64,000 nucleotides of DNA from an uncultured Cohaesibacter sp. (lineage in GTDB: Bacteria > Pseudomonadota > Alphaproteobacteria > Rhizobiales > Cohaesibacteraceae): positions 124,001-188,000 of the forward strand of contig NZ_OY782764.1 of assembly GCF_963678225.1 (NCBI RefSeq), given 5' to 3'. Under the pieces are notes generated by a model. The model did no database searches. It was not told the DNA's origin and saw only the letters and a program-made list of their open reading frames with translations. The translations under genes were made by a program, and so were the position numbers. Of this stretch, positions 54,306 through 63,524 are shown one piece after another; positions within the stretch are counted from its first letter, which is position 1, and every line of letters begins with the position of its first letter.

Positions 54306-54320
54306 TTAACATGTTGTTAA
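54306..54320. promoter_or_regulatory. CtrA box 2 upstream of fliF
   Basis: TTAA-CATGTTG-TTAA is a second exact CtrA box, 8 bases after the first and about 64 bases before the fliF start. Tandem perfect boxes of this kind mark class II flagellar promoters in Caulobacter-like bacteria. Confidence 0.85.
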
Positions 54321-54383
54321 CTATCTCCTAGGAAAATATTGCCTAGTGATTTGGTGCATCCCTGAAACGACAAGGCAACTGGT

Positions 54384-56021
54384 GTGAACGGTCTATTCGA
54401 ATTTTTCAAAACGCTTGGCCCTGCCCGTCTGGCCGCTATGGGCGTGGTGACTGCTGTCTTGATCGGATTTTTCGCATTCATCATGATGCGCGTAACCGAG
54501 CCGACGCTGTCCCCGCTTTATACAGACCTGTCCTTTGATGACTCCATTCAGATCACCAAGTTGCTCGAAGCCCAGAATATCAAACATGAAATCCGCGACG
54601 AAGGCGCCGTCATCCTTGCACCAAAGGAAGACATCCTGAAACTGCGCATGCAATTGGCGGAGAGCGGCCTGCCAACGGGCGGCAATGTCGGCTATGAGAT
54701 CTTTGACAAAAGCGAAACTCTGGGCACCACGAGTTTTGTGCAGAATGTCAACCATCTGCGGGCCCTTGAGGGAGAGCTTTCCCGCTCCATCCGCACCATT
54801 CGCAACGTACGCCAGGCGCGTGTTCATCTGGTCATTCCCAAGGACCAGCTCTTCAAACGCGATCAAAAGGAGCCGACTGCATCCATCGCCGTCAAGCTGC
54901 AGGGCAATCTGAATACAGTACAGATTCAGGCCATCCAGCATCTGGTTGGCTCGGCCGTTGAAGGTCTGAATCCGGAGAACGTGACCATCGTTGACGAGCG
55001 CGGTCGCCTTCTTGCGTCCGGTCGCGGCAATGACGAAGGTTATCTTGCCGCTCATATGGAAGAACGACAGGTGCAGATGGAAAGTCGTCTGCGCGATCAG
55101 GTGGATGACATCGTCTCCTCCGTCGTCGGCCAGGGCCGCGCCCGTATTGAAGTCTCCGCAGAGATGAACTTCAACAAGGTGACCGAAACCTCCGACATGT
55201 ATGATCCGGATGGTCAGGTCGTGCGCTCCACCCAGACCCGTACGGAGAATGCCAACAGTCAGGATCGTGAAGTTGGCGGCGTGACGGTTGGCAATGAATT
55301 GCCAGATGCGAATGCCGATCAGAATCCTGCTGGCACACAAGAAAATTCAGCCACCACAGAAGAGCTGATCAACTACGAGATTTCGCGCAAGACGACCACT
55401 GAAGTCGTACAGGGCGGACGCATCGAGCGCCTGTCGGTCGCAGTGCTAGTGGACGGCACCTATGAGAGAAACGAGAATGGTGAACTGGTCTATTCTCCAA
55501 GGAGCCCCGAGCAGCTTGAACAGATCGCAACCCTGGTTCGCTCTGCCGTTGGCTATGACCAGACACGCGGCGACCGGGTTGAGGTGATCAACCTGCAATT
55601 TGCCGAAGGACCGCAAACGATCTTCGACGATACGGGCGATGAACTCTTTGCGTTTACCAAAGATGATTACATGCGCTTTACGGAACTCGGAGTCATGTTC
55701 ATTATGACTCTACTCGTATTGCTCATGGTCGTCCGTCCGCTGATGAAACGCATGTTCGAGAAAGCCGACGAACAGAAAGACGACCTGGACGTCATCATCG
55801 GACCGGATGGGGTAGCGATGATACGAAGTGAAACAGGGGAACTGATCCCGGCGCCGCAAAGAGAAGATGATCCGAAGCATCCGACCATGGAAGCCATTGA
55901 GCTGGCTCAGCTCCAGGGCGCTTTGCAGTCCGACACACTGATCAAAGTCGGTGACCTTGTTAAAGAGAACCCAGAAGAAGCTGCCAAGATTATCCGTCTT
56001 TGGCTGCAAGACGCAGCGTGA
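54384..56021 (+). CDS. fliF: Flagellar MS-ring protein FliF
   Basis: This 545-residue inner-membrane protein forms the MS ring and nucleates the basal body. TM1 lies near 17-37, the ring-building motifs include LYTDLSFDDSIQITKLLE and LPTGGNVGYEIFDKSETLGTTSF near 95, and ALEGELSRSIRTIRNVRQARVHLVIP follows. TM2 lies near 440-460. A C-terminal FliG-binding segment ends the chain (MEAIELAQLQGALQSDTLIKVGDLVKENPEEAAKIIRLWL). The start is a GTG at 54384 with AAGG eight bases upstream. It leads the operon fliF-fliG-fliH-fliN-flbD-flhA behind two CtrA boxes. Confidence 0.95.
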   Translation: MNGLFEFFKTLGPARLAAMGVVTAVLIGFFAFIMMRVTEPTLSPLYTDLSFDDSIQITKLLEAQNIKHEIRDEGAVILAPKEDILKLRMQLAESGLPTGGNVGYEIFDKSETLGTTSFVQNVNHLRALEGELSRSIRTIRNVRQARVHLVIPKDQLFKRDQKEPTASIAVKLQGNLNTVQIQAIQHLVGSAVEGLNPENVTIVDERGRLLASGRGNDEGYLAAHMEERQVQMESRLRDQVDDIVSSVVGQGRARIEVSAEMNFNKVTETSDMYDPDGQVVRSTQTRTENANSQDREVGGVTVGNELPDANADQNPAGTQENSATTEELINYEISRKTTTEVVQGGRIERLSVAVLVDGTYERNENGELVYSPRSPEQLEQIATLVRSAVGYDQTRGDRVEVINLQFAEGPQTIFDDTGDELFAFTKDDYMRFTELGVMFIMTLLVLLMVVRPLMKRMFEKADEQKDDLDVIIGPDGVAMIRSETGELIPAPQREDDPKHPTMEAIELAQLQGALQSDTLIKVGDLVKENPEEAAKIIRLWLQDAA

Positions 56022-56029
56022 GGTAAAAA

Positions 56030-57091
56030 ATGCCGGCAACAGCATTAACAAATATGGCAAACGCAAATGCGTCCGTGTCTACAGACCACGAAGAACGCGA
56101 GCTGAATGGCGCGGAAAAGGCTTCTATCATTCTGCTTGCGCTCGGGGATGAGCATGGTGGGCCGATCTGGAGTCGTCTTGATGATATCGAAATCAAGCAG
56201 GTGTCCATTTCCATGTCGAAGCTGGGCGGCATTACGCCCAACATGCTGGACAATCTGATTATCGAATTCGTCTCGCGCCTATCCTCCAAGGGGGCCGTTA
56301 CGGGCAACTTTGATTCAACCGAACGTCTGCTGGCGTCCTTCCTGCCGGAAGAGCGCGTAAACGCCATCATGGAAGAGATTCGCGGTCCTGCCGGTCGCAA
56401 CATGTGGGAGAAATTGTCCAACGTTCAGGAGAATGTGCTCGCCAACTATCTCAAGAACGAATATCCGCAGACCGTCGCGGTCGTGCTATCCAAGATCAAG
56501 TCCGATCATGCCGCAAAAGTGCTCTCCATCATGCCGGAGGATTTCGGTCTGGAAGTCATCAACCGCATGCTGTCGATGGAAGCGGTGCAGAAGGAAGTGC
56601 TGGAGAAAGTCGAACAGACCCTGCGCGTGGAATTTATGTCGAACCTGTCGACCACTCAGCGCCGCGATGCGCACGAGGTAATGGCCGATATCTTCAACAA
56701 TTTCGACCGCCAGACCGAAGCACGCCTGCTGGCTGCTCTGGAAGAGGAAAACCGCGAGTCGGCCGAAAAGATCAAGCAGCTGATGTTCACCTTCGAAGAT
56801 CTCAGCAAGCTGGATTCCACCGGCGTTCAGTCGCTGCTGCAGAATATCGAGAAAGACATTCTGGCCCTCGCCCTCAAGGGTGCCAACGAAACCATCAGAA
56901 CCCTGTTCATGGACAACATGTCCCAGCGCGCTGGCGCCATGTTACAGGAAGACATGGAAGGTATGGGTCCTGTTCGTCTGCGCGACGTCGACGAAGCGCA
57001 AGGCGCGATGGTCAACATGGCCAAGGATCTGGCCGCACGCGGCGAAATCATGATCGCCAAAGGCAATGGCGAGGACGAGTTGGTCTACTAG
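56030..57091 (+). CDS. fliG: Flagellar motor switch protein FliG
   Basis: This 353-residue C-ring protein links the MS ring to the rotor and interacts with the stator. The N-terminal domain starts [19 protein letters not shown], the middle domain contains [29 protein letters not shown] near 145, and the C-terminal torque domain includes [21 protein letters not shown] near 252 and [27 protein letters not shown] near 308. The charged residues of the torque helix are in place. TGAGG lies six bases before the ATG, and only 8 bases separate it from fliF. Confidence 0.96.
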   Translation: MPATALTNMANANASVSTDHEERELNGAEKASIILLALGDEHGGPIWSRLDDIEIKQVSISMSKLGGITPNMLDNLIIEFVSRLSSKGAVTGNFDSTERLLASFLPEERVNAIMEEIRGPAGRNMWEKLSNVQENVLANYLKNEYPQTVAVVLSKIKSDHAAKVLSIMPEDFGLEVINRMLSMEAVQKEVLEKVEQTLRVEFMSNLSTTQRRDAHEVMADIFNNFDRQTEARLLAALEEENRESAEKIKQLMFTFEDLSKLDSTGVQSLLQNIEKDILALALKGANETIRTLFMDNMSQRAGAMLQEDMEGMGPVRLRDVDEAQGAMVNMAKDLAARGEIMIAKGNGEDELVY

Positions 57092-57201
57092 GCCCGCCCT
57101 TCTCACTTAAAATAATGCAAACCGGATCGACATAGCGGCCCGCTTTGCAGATAGACAACCGAAACCGCCGACCAACAGAAACGGCAAATTGGAACCAAAG
57201 A

Positions 57202-58191
57202 ATGGCACAGGCAGCTCGTTATCTCTTCGATCTGGACTTCTCGGCCCCGCCGGAACCGGAAGTAGAGGAACAGATCGAGGAAATTCCGCCCGAACCGATG
57301 ATTACGGTTGCCGAGCATGAGCGCCTGCTTGCTGAAGCGAAAGCTCAGGCTTTTGCCGAAGGAGAATCTAAGGCCCGTGAGGAGCGCGACCAACTGGCAA
57401 GCGAGCAGAATCTGGCGCTGGAAAAGCAGATCATCGAAGAAATTTCGATGGTCTACACCGAAGTCGGCCTGTTGATGCAGCGTCTGGAGCGCGATGCAAG
57501 CAATCTGGCTTTCGCTTTCGCGTCCCGCTTTGCCGAACGGCTCGTTGCGCAGGAACCTAAAGGGGAAATCATGGGGCTTTTGAACCAGATTCTCGCCCCC
57601 TTGCGCAAAACGCCACATATCTCGATCCGGCTCAATGATGCCGTTGCCGACGATATCAAAGTGGCGGTTGACGAGCAGATGGCCGAACTCGGTTTCACCG
57701 GCAAGCTGACCATTCTGCCAGATCCGGTTGTCATGCCCGGCGACTGCGAAGTCGAATGGGTCGATGGCGGCATTGGACGGAACCTGCGCGCAGCCGTGCG
57801 TCAGGTCGAGCAACTACTCGAAGACCACTTCTCTCATGTGCCCGAAGATGCTGAGCAGGATGAGGACGAAGACGACACGCCCGCAGAGGACGCTACGCCA
57901 AGCGACACGGAAGAAACTGAAGAGAAAAGCGAAGCATCTGCGAATGCAGCAGACGCACAAGACCAAGAGACTGCGACAGCGGCGAACCCGGCAGACAGCG
58001 AACAAGCAGGCGATCCCGTCAGCGAACTGGCCCCGAATAGCCAAGAGTTGACACAGCCCGCCGACGCTATGTCGGGTTCGCCAGCTGAAAGCACAGAGGC
58101 TGCACTCGATCAGAAGTTCATGGCCCCTGAAACTGACACTGACACTGGTTCCGACGCAGCCGCCCCCACCGCAAAGGGAGAAAATGAATGA
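57202..58191 (+). CDS. fliH: Flagellar assembly protein FliH (FlbE-like) with acidic tail
   Basis: This 329-residue protein regulates the export ATPase FliI in known systems. Residues 1-210 have the FliH layout: the start AQAARYLFDLDFSAPPEP, a coiled coil rich in E, A and K (about 45-110), and a domain with VMPGDCEVEWVDGGIGRNLRAAVRQVEQLLEDH near 178. After residue 210 comes about 115 residues rich in D, E, A, T and S with little hydrophobic content, probably disordered. This tail is unusually long for the family. The ATG at 57202 has GGAA seven bases upstream; the longer frame starts at TTG and lacks a site. The stop overlaps fliN by 4 bases. Confidence 0.88.
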   Translation: MAQAARYLFDLDFSAPPEPEVEEQIEEIPPEPMITVAEHERLLAEAKAQAFAEGESKAREERDQLASEQNLALEKQIIEEISMVYTEVGLLMQRLERDASNLAFAFASRFAERLVAQEPKGEIMGLLNQILAPLRKTPHISIRLNDAVADDIKVAVDEQMAELGFTGKLTILPDPVVMPGDCEVEWVDGGIGRNLRAAVRQVEQLLEDHFSHVPEDAEQDEDEDDTPAEDATPSDTEETEEKSEASANAADAQDQETATAANPADSEQAGDPVSELAPNSQELTQPADAMSGSPAESTEAALDQKFMAPETDTDTGSDAAAPTAKGENE

Positions 58192-58529
58192 GCGAGAATG
58201 AAGAAAATGAAGGCCTCACTTTGCAGGAACAAAACGCCAAGGCTATCGCCGATGCTGGCGCTGCAGAGGATGTAAACCAGAAGAACGCAGCCGATCTGGA
58301 AGCGGTCTTCGATGTTCCCGTGCAGGTTTCCGCTATTCTGGGGCGCGCCAAGATGCCCGTGAGCGACCTGCTCGAACTTGATGTCGGCAATGTGCTTGAG
58401 CTTGACCGCAAGGTTGGTGAAGCCGTCGATATCTATGTCAATTCACGCCTCGTTGCCCGTGGCGAAGTCGTACTCGTCGAGGAGAAGCTCGGCGTGACCA
58501 TGACTGAAATCATCAAATCTGAAAAATAG
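58188..58529 (+). CDS. fliN: Flagellar motor switch protein FliN
   Basis: This 113-residue C-ring protein has a SpoA domain: FDVPVQVSAILGRAKMPVSDLLELDVGNVLELDRKVGEAVDIYVN (about 42-90), followed by ARGEVVLVEEKLGVTMTEII. The N-terminal 35 residues are a short acidic linker. The length is normal. It overlaps fliH by 4 bases (ATGA), so translation is coupled. FliN binds FliM and, in other species, also FliH to dock the export ATPase. Confidence 0.95.
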   Translation: MSENEENEGLTLQEQNAKAIADAGAAEDVNQKNAADLEAVFDVPVQVSAILGRAKMPVSDLLELDVGNVLELDRKVGEAVDIYVNSRLVARGEVVLVEEKLGVTMTEIIKSEK

Positions 58530-58543
58530 GTTGGAAGAAAACG

Positions 58544-59917
58544 ATGCGCCTGCTTATTACCGGTACCCTGAATGGCCAGCTTTCCCAGGCAACCAAAATT
58601 GCTCTGGACCGTGGAGCTCAGGTTTCCCACGCTGAAACCGCGCAAATGGCCGTAAGCCACCTGCGCGCTGGCCGCGGTGCGGATTTGATGATGATCGACG
58701 TTAAACTCGACATCGCCAGCCTGATCCGGTCTTTGGAAGAAGAACATATTACCATTCCGGTGATTGCCTGCGGCGTTGAAAATGATGCCCGAGCAGCAGT
58801 CAGTGCCATTCGCGCTGGCGCAAAGGAATATATTCCCCTTCCACCGGATCCGGAAATCATTGCGGCTGTTCTGGAAGCTGTTTCCAAGGATCAGGGCGAT
58901 CTGATCCATCGAGATCCGGCCATGAACAATGTGGTGCAGTTGGCCAACCAGATTGCACCAAGTGACGCATCGGTTCTCATCACAGGCGAAAGCGGCACCG
59001 GTAAGGAAGTTCTTGCCCGCCACCTGCACCAGCATTCCCGTCGGGCAACAAAACCGTTTGTCTCCGTCAACTGTGCGGCCATTCCGGACAATCTCCTGGA
59101 ATCCGAACTGTTCGGCCATGAAAAGGGCGCCTTCACCGGCGCGGTTGCCCGTCGTATCGGTAAATTTGAAGAAGCAAATGGCGGCACCCTGTTGCTGGAT
59201 GAGATTTCTGAAATGGATATCCGCCTGCAGGCCAAATTGCTGCGCGCCATTCAGGAACGGGTCATTGATCGGGTGGGAGGCACCAAGCCTGTGCCGGTGG
59301 ACATCCGCATTCTGGCGACCTCGAACCGCAATCTGTCAGACGAAGTACGTGCAGGCACCTTCCGCGAAGACCTTCTCTTCCGCCTCAACGTGATCAATCT
59401 GCAGATCCCACCGCTGCGCGAGCGCCCGCAGGATATCGATCTGCTGGCCGCTCACTTCGCGGACAAATATGCGCAAGCCAACGGCCTGCCCCAGCGCAAA
59501 ATGAGCGCAGAATGTCATCGCCATCTGCACGCCAACAACTGGCCGGGCAACGTGCGTGAGCTGGAAAACACCATCCATCGTGCCGTGCTTCTGGCAACGG
59601 GCGTGGAAATCGGGGCTGAAGCCCTGCGCATGCCAGATGGCAGTCGCATGGATGACACCATCATCGGCATGGCCAGCGGCCCTGCAGCGCAAGCCGTTAT
59701 CGCAGCAGAAGGAGTGACCCGCACGCTTGTTGGCCGCACCGTTGCTGAAGTGGAACAGGACCTGATTCTGGATACGCTGGATCATTGCCTTGGCAACCGC
59801 ACCCACGCGGCCAACATTCTGGGCATCTCCATCCGCACCCTGCGCAACAAGCTCAAGCAATATTCCGACGAGGGTGTCGACATCCCTCAGCCGGGCGAAG
59901 CCAGACAAGCGGGATAA
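58544..59917 (+). CDS. flbD: Sigma-54-dependent flagellar regulator FlbD
   Basis: This 457-residue NtrC-family activator controls late flagellar genes. Residues 1-115 form a receiver-like domain lacking the usual acidic pair near its start (ITGTLNG instead of DD) and the conserved Lys (IPLPPD), though an Asp remains near 51 (MMIDVKL). The AAA+ domain has Walker A GESGTGKEV near 149, the sigma-54 contact loop GAFTGA near 197, and Walker B GGTLLLDEISEM near 211. The C-terminus is a Fis-type helix-turn-helix (THAANILGISIRTLRNKLKQY). Loss of receiver acidic residues is known in Caulobacter FlbD, which responds to FliX rather than simple phosphorylation. Confidence 0.94.
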   Translation: MRLLITGTLNGQLSQATKIALDRGAQVSHAETAQMAVSHLRAGRGADLMMIDVKLDIASLIRSLEEEHITIPVIACGVENDARAAVSAIRAGAKEYIPLPPDPEIIAAVLEAVSKDQGDLIHRDPAMNNVVQLANQIAPSDASVLITGESGTGKEVLARHLHQHSRRATKPFVSVNCAAIPDNLLESELFGHEKGAFTGAVARRIGKFEEANGGTLLLDEISEMDIRLQAKLLRAIQERVIDRVGGTKPVPVDIRILATSNRNLSDEVRAGTFREDLLFRLNVINLQIPPLRERPQDIDLLAAHFADKYAQANGLPQRKMSAECHRHLHANNWPGNVRELENTIHRAVLLATGVEIGAEALRMPDGSRMDDTIIGMASGPAAQAVIAAEGVTRTLVGRTVAEVEQDLILDTLDHCLGNRTHAANILGISIRTLRNKLKQYSDEGVDIPQPGEARQAG

Positions 59918-59995
59918 GTGTCAAACTCCCGTTTGGAATTGCCAAGAATCAAGAGATAAATGCATAAACTATCCTTTGTGTGATGGACCCTCAAA

Positions 59996-62161
59996 ATGAG
60001 TGATGCAGACGCAACAATGACGGCGGAACCAGCGAGCGCCACTGAAGCTCCGGCAGCCGACGGGCCCCGGGGTCCGTCTCCGCTCGACCAGTTGGGCAAT
60101 GTCATTACCTTCCTCAGACAAGGTGATCTGGGGCTCGCCATCGGCGTTATGACCATTCTCGTGGTCATGATCCTGCCGCTGCCGTCTGCCTTCATGGATA
60201 TGTTTCTGGCAATCTCCATCATCTTTTCCGTACTCATTCTGATGACCTCTCTGTTCATCCGGGCCCCGCTGGAATTCTCGTCTTTCCCGACGATCCTGCT
60301 GGTCTCCACGATGTTGCGGCTGGCGTTAAACTTGGCATCCACGCGCCTCATTCTGGCCTATGGCCATGAAGGCCCCGGCGCGGCGGGCAACGTCATTGAG
60401 GCCTTCGGCAGTTTCGTGACCCGCGGCAACTTTGTCATTGGCGTCATCGTCTTTGCCATTCTGGTGACGGTGAACTTCGTGGTTATTACCAAGGGTTCTG
60501 GCCGTATCGCAGAAGTTGCCGCCCGTTTCACCCTCGATGCTATGCCCGGCAAGCAGATGGCCATTGATGCGGACCTTTCCGCAGGGCTCATCAACGAGGA
60601 AGAAGCCAAGACGCGCCGTAAGGACCTGTCTGACGAAAGCACCTTCTTCGGCGCCATGGACGGTGCCAGCAAGTTCGTGCGTGGTGACGCCATCGCCGGT
60701 CTCATCATCACCTTCATTAACGTGCTCGGCGGCATCATCATCGGCGTTGCTCAGATGGACATGGCCTTCACCGATGCAGCCCAGTCCTACACCCTGCTGA
60801 CCATCGGCGACGGTCTGGTTTCACAGATCCCGGCGCTGATCGTCTCCACTGCTGCCGGTATTTTGGTCTCCAAGGCCGGTGTGAGTGGCTCTGCCGACAA
60901 GGCACTGGTCAATCAGCTGTCAGGCTATCCCAAGGCGCTGGGCATGTCATCGGCCGTGATGGTCGTCATGGCCTTCCTGCCCGGCATGCCGATTATCCCC
61001 TTCCTGACCCTCGGCGTTGGTGCGGGCTACCTGTCCTACAAGGCCAGCCAAAAGCACAAGCAACAGGCTCTCAAGGAAGTGATCGAGAAGAAACAGCAAG
61101 AGCTGAAGGAAGCCGAGCCTCCGAAGGAAGAGCCGATCAGCGAAGTGCTGAAAATGGATGAATTGCGCCTCGAACTCGGCTATGGCCTGATCAGTATGGC
61201 CAATGGCAATGCGTCTCAGGCACTCACCGACCAGATCAAGGCCCTGCGTCGACAGCTGGCCTCTGAAATGGGCTTCATCATGCCTGCGGTACGCATCATG
61301 GACAACGTCCAACTGCAGGCCAATGATTATGTCCTCAAGGTCAAGGAAGTCGAAGTCGGGCGCGGCGTTGTCTATCCAAACCAGTTCATGACCATGGACC
61401 CAACAGGCGCCGATATCTCCCTGCCGGGTATCAAAACCCAGGAACCGACCTTCGGCTTGCCTGCAGTCTGGATCGATGGCTCTTTACGCGAAGAGGCTGC
61501 GATTCTCGGCTTGACGGTTGTCGATCCGGCCACGGTCATTTCCACCCATCTGACAGAGATCATCAAGGCCAACATGGGCGAGCTGCTCTCCTACGCAGTC
61601 GTACAAGGTCTGCTGGACGAATTGCCAGCCGAACAGAAAAAGCTCATCGACGACATCGTTCCCGGTCAGATCACCATCTCCGGTATCCAGCGTGTGCTGC
61701 AGTCCCTGCTGGCCGAGCGGATTTCCATCCGCGATCTGTCGGCAATTCTGGAAGGCGTCGCCGATGCCTCGGGCTTCACCCGCTCCATCCAGACCATGAC
61801 CGAACATGTACGTCGCCGTTTGTCCTTGCAGATTTGCGCTGCCAACCAAGCCCCCGGAGGCTATTTGCCCATCCTGACCCTTTCCCCCAAATGGGAACGG
61901 GAGTTCAGCAACGCGCTCATTGGCGAAGGCGACGAGAAGCAGTTGGCCATGGCGCCAAGCAAATTGCAGGAGTTCGTTGGCCTCGTGCGCGATGGCTATG
62001 AAGATGCCGCGCAAGTGGGGGAAATTCCGGTGCTGTTAACCTCTCCGGCCATCCGGCCCTATGTCCGTTCTATCATCGAACGCTTCCGCGCTCACACCAC
62101 GGTTCTGAGCCAGAATGAGGTCCATACGCGGGTCCGTCTTAAGACTGTTGGATCAATTTGA
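59996..62161 (+). CDS. flhA: Flagellar type III export protein FlhA
   Basis: This 721-residue membrane protein forms the export gate of the flagellar secretion system. Eight TM helices lie in residues of about 45-335. The cytosolic loop between TM4 and TM5 carries the family signature RFTLDAMPGKQMAIDADLSAGLI near 175 and further FFGAMDGASKFVRGDAIAG near 218. The C-terminal cytosolic domain (about 365-721) binds export chaperones and ends RVRLKTVGSI. The length is normal. It is the last plus-strand gene of the fliF operon, 78 bases after flbD, and a probable terminator follows. Confidence 0.96.
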   Translation: MSDADATMTAEPASATEAPAADGPRGPSPLDQLGNVITFLRQGDLGLAIGVMTILVVMILPLPSAFMDMFLAISIIFSVLILMTSLFIRAPLEFSSFPTILLVSTMLRLALNLASTRLILAYGHEGPGAAGNVIEAFGSFVTRGNFVIGVIVFAILVTVNFVVITKGSGRIAEVAARFTLDAMPGKQMAIDADLSAGLINEEEAKTRRKDLSDESTFFGAMDGASKFVRGDAIAGLIITFINVLGGIIIGVAQMDMAFTDAAQSYTLLTIGDGLVSQIPALIVSTAAGILVSKAGVSGSADKALVNQLSGYPKALGMSSAVMVVMAFLPGMPIIPFLTLGVGAGYLSYKASQKHKQQALKEVIEKKQQELKEAEPPKEEPISEVLKMDELRLELGYGLISMANGNASQALTDQIKALRRQLASEMGFIMPAVRIMDNVQLQANDYVLKVKEVEVGRGVVYPNQFMTMDPTGADISLPGIKTQEPTFGLPAVWIDGSLREEAAILGLTVVDPATVISTHLTEIIKANMGELLSYAVVQGLLDELPAEQKKLIDDIVPGQITISGIQRVLQSLLAERISIRDLSAILEGVADASGFTRSIQTMTEHVRRRLSLQICAANQAPGGYLPILTLSPKWEREFSNALIGEGDEKQLAMAPSKLQEFVGLVRDGYEDAAQVGEIPVLLTSPAIRPYVRSIIERFRAHTTVLSQNEVHTRVRLKTVGSI

Positions 62162-62170
62162 CACAGCGAG

Positions 62171-62204
62171 CCAAAAAGCGCGATTGACGCTGCGGCTTTT
62201 TGCG
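62171..62204 (+). terminator. Probable terminator after flhA
   Basis: AAAAAGC (62173-62179) pairs with GCTTTTT (62195-62201) around a loop with further GC pairing. A second A/T-flanked hairpin, with AAAAGGCC and GGCCTTTT arms, lies at about 62219-62253 and could serve the convergent PqiA-like gene. Confidence 0.55.
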
Positions 62205-62258
62205 AAAAGGCCACTTAACAAAAGGCCGCAAAAAGTAACTATTGGGGCCTTTTGACGG

Positions 62259-62693
62259 CTATTTCCGGACCATCACAGAGGCGATCACCGAAGCCAGCGT
62301 GGCCGCACCATAGAACCAGATACCGGGCATCGCCGAGGCCGTTGCAAGGCCACTGGTCTTGGCTGAAAAGATGACCAGGGCCACAAGAAGCACGTCCATC
62401 ATGGACCATTTGCTCACCACGGACAGCACCGCCAGAGAACGGGATTTTTTGCCCCTATATACGGCAATATGCAGCAACAGGATCTTGGTTGCCGGCAGAA
62501 GCACCGAGAAGGCCAGAATCACCAGCGCCAGAATCCGCTCATCCTGCTCCCAGAGCCCTGCAATGATGGTTCTGAGCGATGGCGTCTCAGTAAAGAAAAG
62601 CAACTTGTCGAGGGAGACCAGAGGCAATGTGAGGCCCAACCCGAAGGAAAAGGCAGCGATCGCCAGCAGGATCGGCAAAAGGAAAGATCTCAC
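62259..62693 (-). CDS. PqiA-like inner-membrane protein
   Basis: This 144-residue membrane protein has four predicted TM helices. The segment KWSMMDVLLVALVIFSAKTSGLATA near residue 90 matches the core of the paraquat-inducible protein A family, whose members accompany MCE-type lipid transport systems in some bacteria. Here only one PqiA unit is present and no MCE gene is nearby. I chose the GTG at 62693 (VRSFLLPILLAIAAFSFG) because GGGAG lies seven bases upstream; the open frame runs 26 codons further 5' from a TTG but without ribosome site. Confidence 0.7.
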   Translation of the reverse strand: MRSFLLPILLAIAAFSFGLGLTLPLVSLDKLLFFTETPSLRTIIAGLWEQDERILALVILAFSVLLPATKILLLHIAVYRGKKSRSLAVLSVVSKWSMMDVLLVALVIFSAKTSGLATASAMPGIWFYGAATLASVIASVMVRK

Positions 62694-62777
62694 AGACAGG
62701 CTCCCGACATGAAGAAACTGGACGCATGAAGCTTTGAACACACTAAGTGTGCCCAAAGCTCCTGCATTCAAATTCCC

Positions 62778-63314
62778 TTATACAAGCTGGGAGATCTCCT
62801 CGGCCAGCTCTTTTACCTGATCCCAGTCGGTAAACTCGACCGTTAGGCTCGGATCGGTCGGCCCTTTGGTGATCCGCATGATCAACTGGATCATGAAGCG
62901 ATCGAAAAAGCCATAGCTGGGATAATCCAGTTTTCCGGCGATGGCCCGCACGATATGTGGTTCAAGCGGATGACGCTTGAGCCATTTCTGCAAATAGACA
63001 CTATGCTCGATGGTCCGCTTATGCGGTTTGCGGGCCGTCAGATTGACCGACAGCATGACAAGCGGTTTCTTGCACAGCTTATCCCCATGCGTTGAAAGAA
63101 AGCGCTCGGCAGGCTTGAGATGGAAGCCATAACGGATGGCAGCAAGCACAATCACCAGATCAGCCGCCTCGATATCAGAGGCCGACACGGCAGTGTCCCT
63201 GAGGTCAAACAGGGTGACCTGATGGGCTGAATTGGTAAGATGACTGGAAAGCGTGTGGGCGATTTTGTTCGTCTGGCCATCTTGGCTAACGAAGAAAAGA
63301 GCGATTTTTGCCAT
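62778..63314 (-). CDS. hemG: Menaquinone-dependent protoporphyrinogen IX dehydrogenase (HemG type)
   Basis: This 178-residue flavodoxin-fold protein starts IALFFVSQDGQTNKIAHTL, the FMN phosphate loop, with LVIVLAAIRYGFHLKPAERFLSTHG near residue 55 and VMLSVNLTARKPHKRTIEHSVYLQKWLK near 86. The insertion after the last strand seen in HemG, compared with flavodoxins, is present (GKLDYPSYGFFDRFMIQLIMRITKG). HemG oxidises protoporphyrinogen IX in haem synthesis and passes electrons to the respiratory quinone. Most alphaproteobacteria use HemJ instead, so this is unexpected. The gene is 84 bases before the PqiA-like start on the same strand. Confidence 0.86.
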   Translation of the reverse strand: MAKIALFFVSQDGQTNKIAHTLSSHLTNSAHQVTLFDLRDTAVSASDIEAADLVIVLAAIRYGFHLKPAERFLSTHGDKLCKKPLVMLSVNLTARKPHKRTIEHSVYLQKWLKRHPLEPHIVRAIAGKLDYPSYGFFDRFMIQLIMRITKGPTDPSLTVEFTDWDQVKELAEEISQLV

Positions 63315-63397
63315 TAGGAAACTGCTGCTTGTAAGATCAATGCAGCATCAGCTTTACCCGATATCCCGGCAGGAGACCACCGCTCAAAAGGCCCATA

Positions 63398-63412
63398 TGT
63401 GACAAAGTCACA
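63398..63412. repeat. CRP-like inverted repeat upstream of hemG
   Basis: TGTGAC-AAA-GTCACA is a perfect inverted repeat that resembles the CRP half-sites TGTGA and TCACA with a 5-base rather than 6-base centre. It lies 84 bases before the hemG start. Confidence 0.35.
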
Positions 63413-63422
63413 AATAGGGTTC

Positions 63423-63452
63423 GGATTTGCCAATGGATGGTGGCAAATCCGG
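63423..63452. repeat. Perfect 11-bp inverted repeat between fliJ and hemG
   Basis: CGGATTTGCCA pairs with TGGCAAATCCG around an 8-base loop. It lies about 72 bases after the fliJ stop. It lacks a T run, so it may stabilise the fliJ message 3' end or be a weak terminator. Confidence 0.5.
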
Positions 63453-63524
63453 AAAGGAGTATACAAGAGTGCACGAGCCCCTCAGCAAGGGGACCCACAG
63501 CTCTTCAAACCTGATTCGTAAGGA

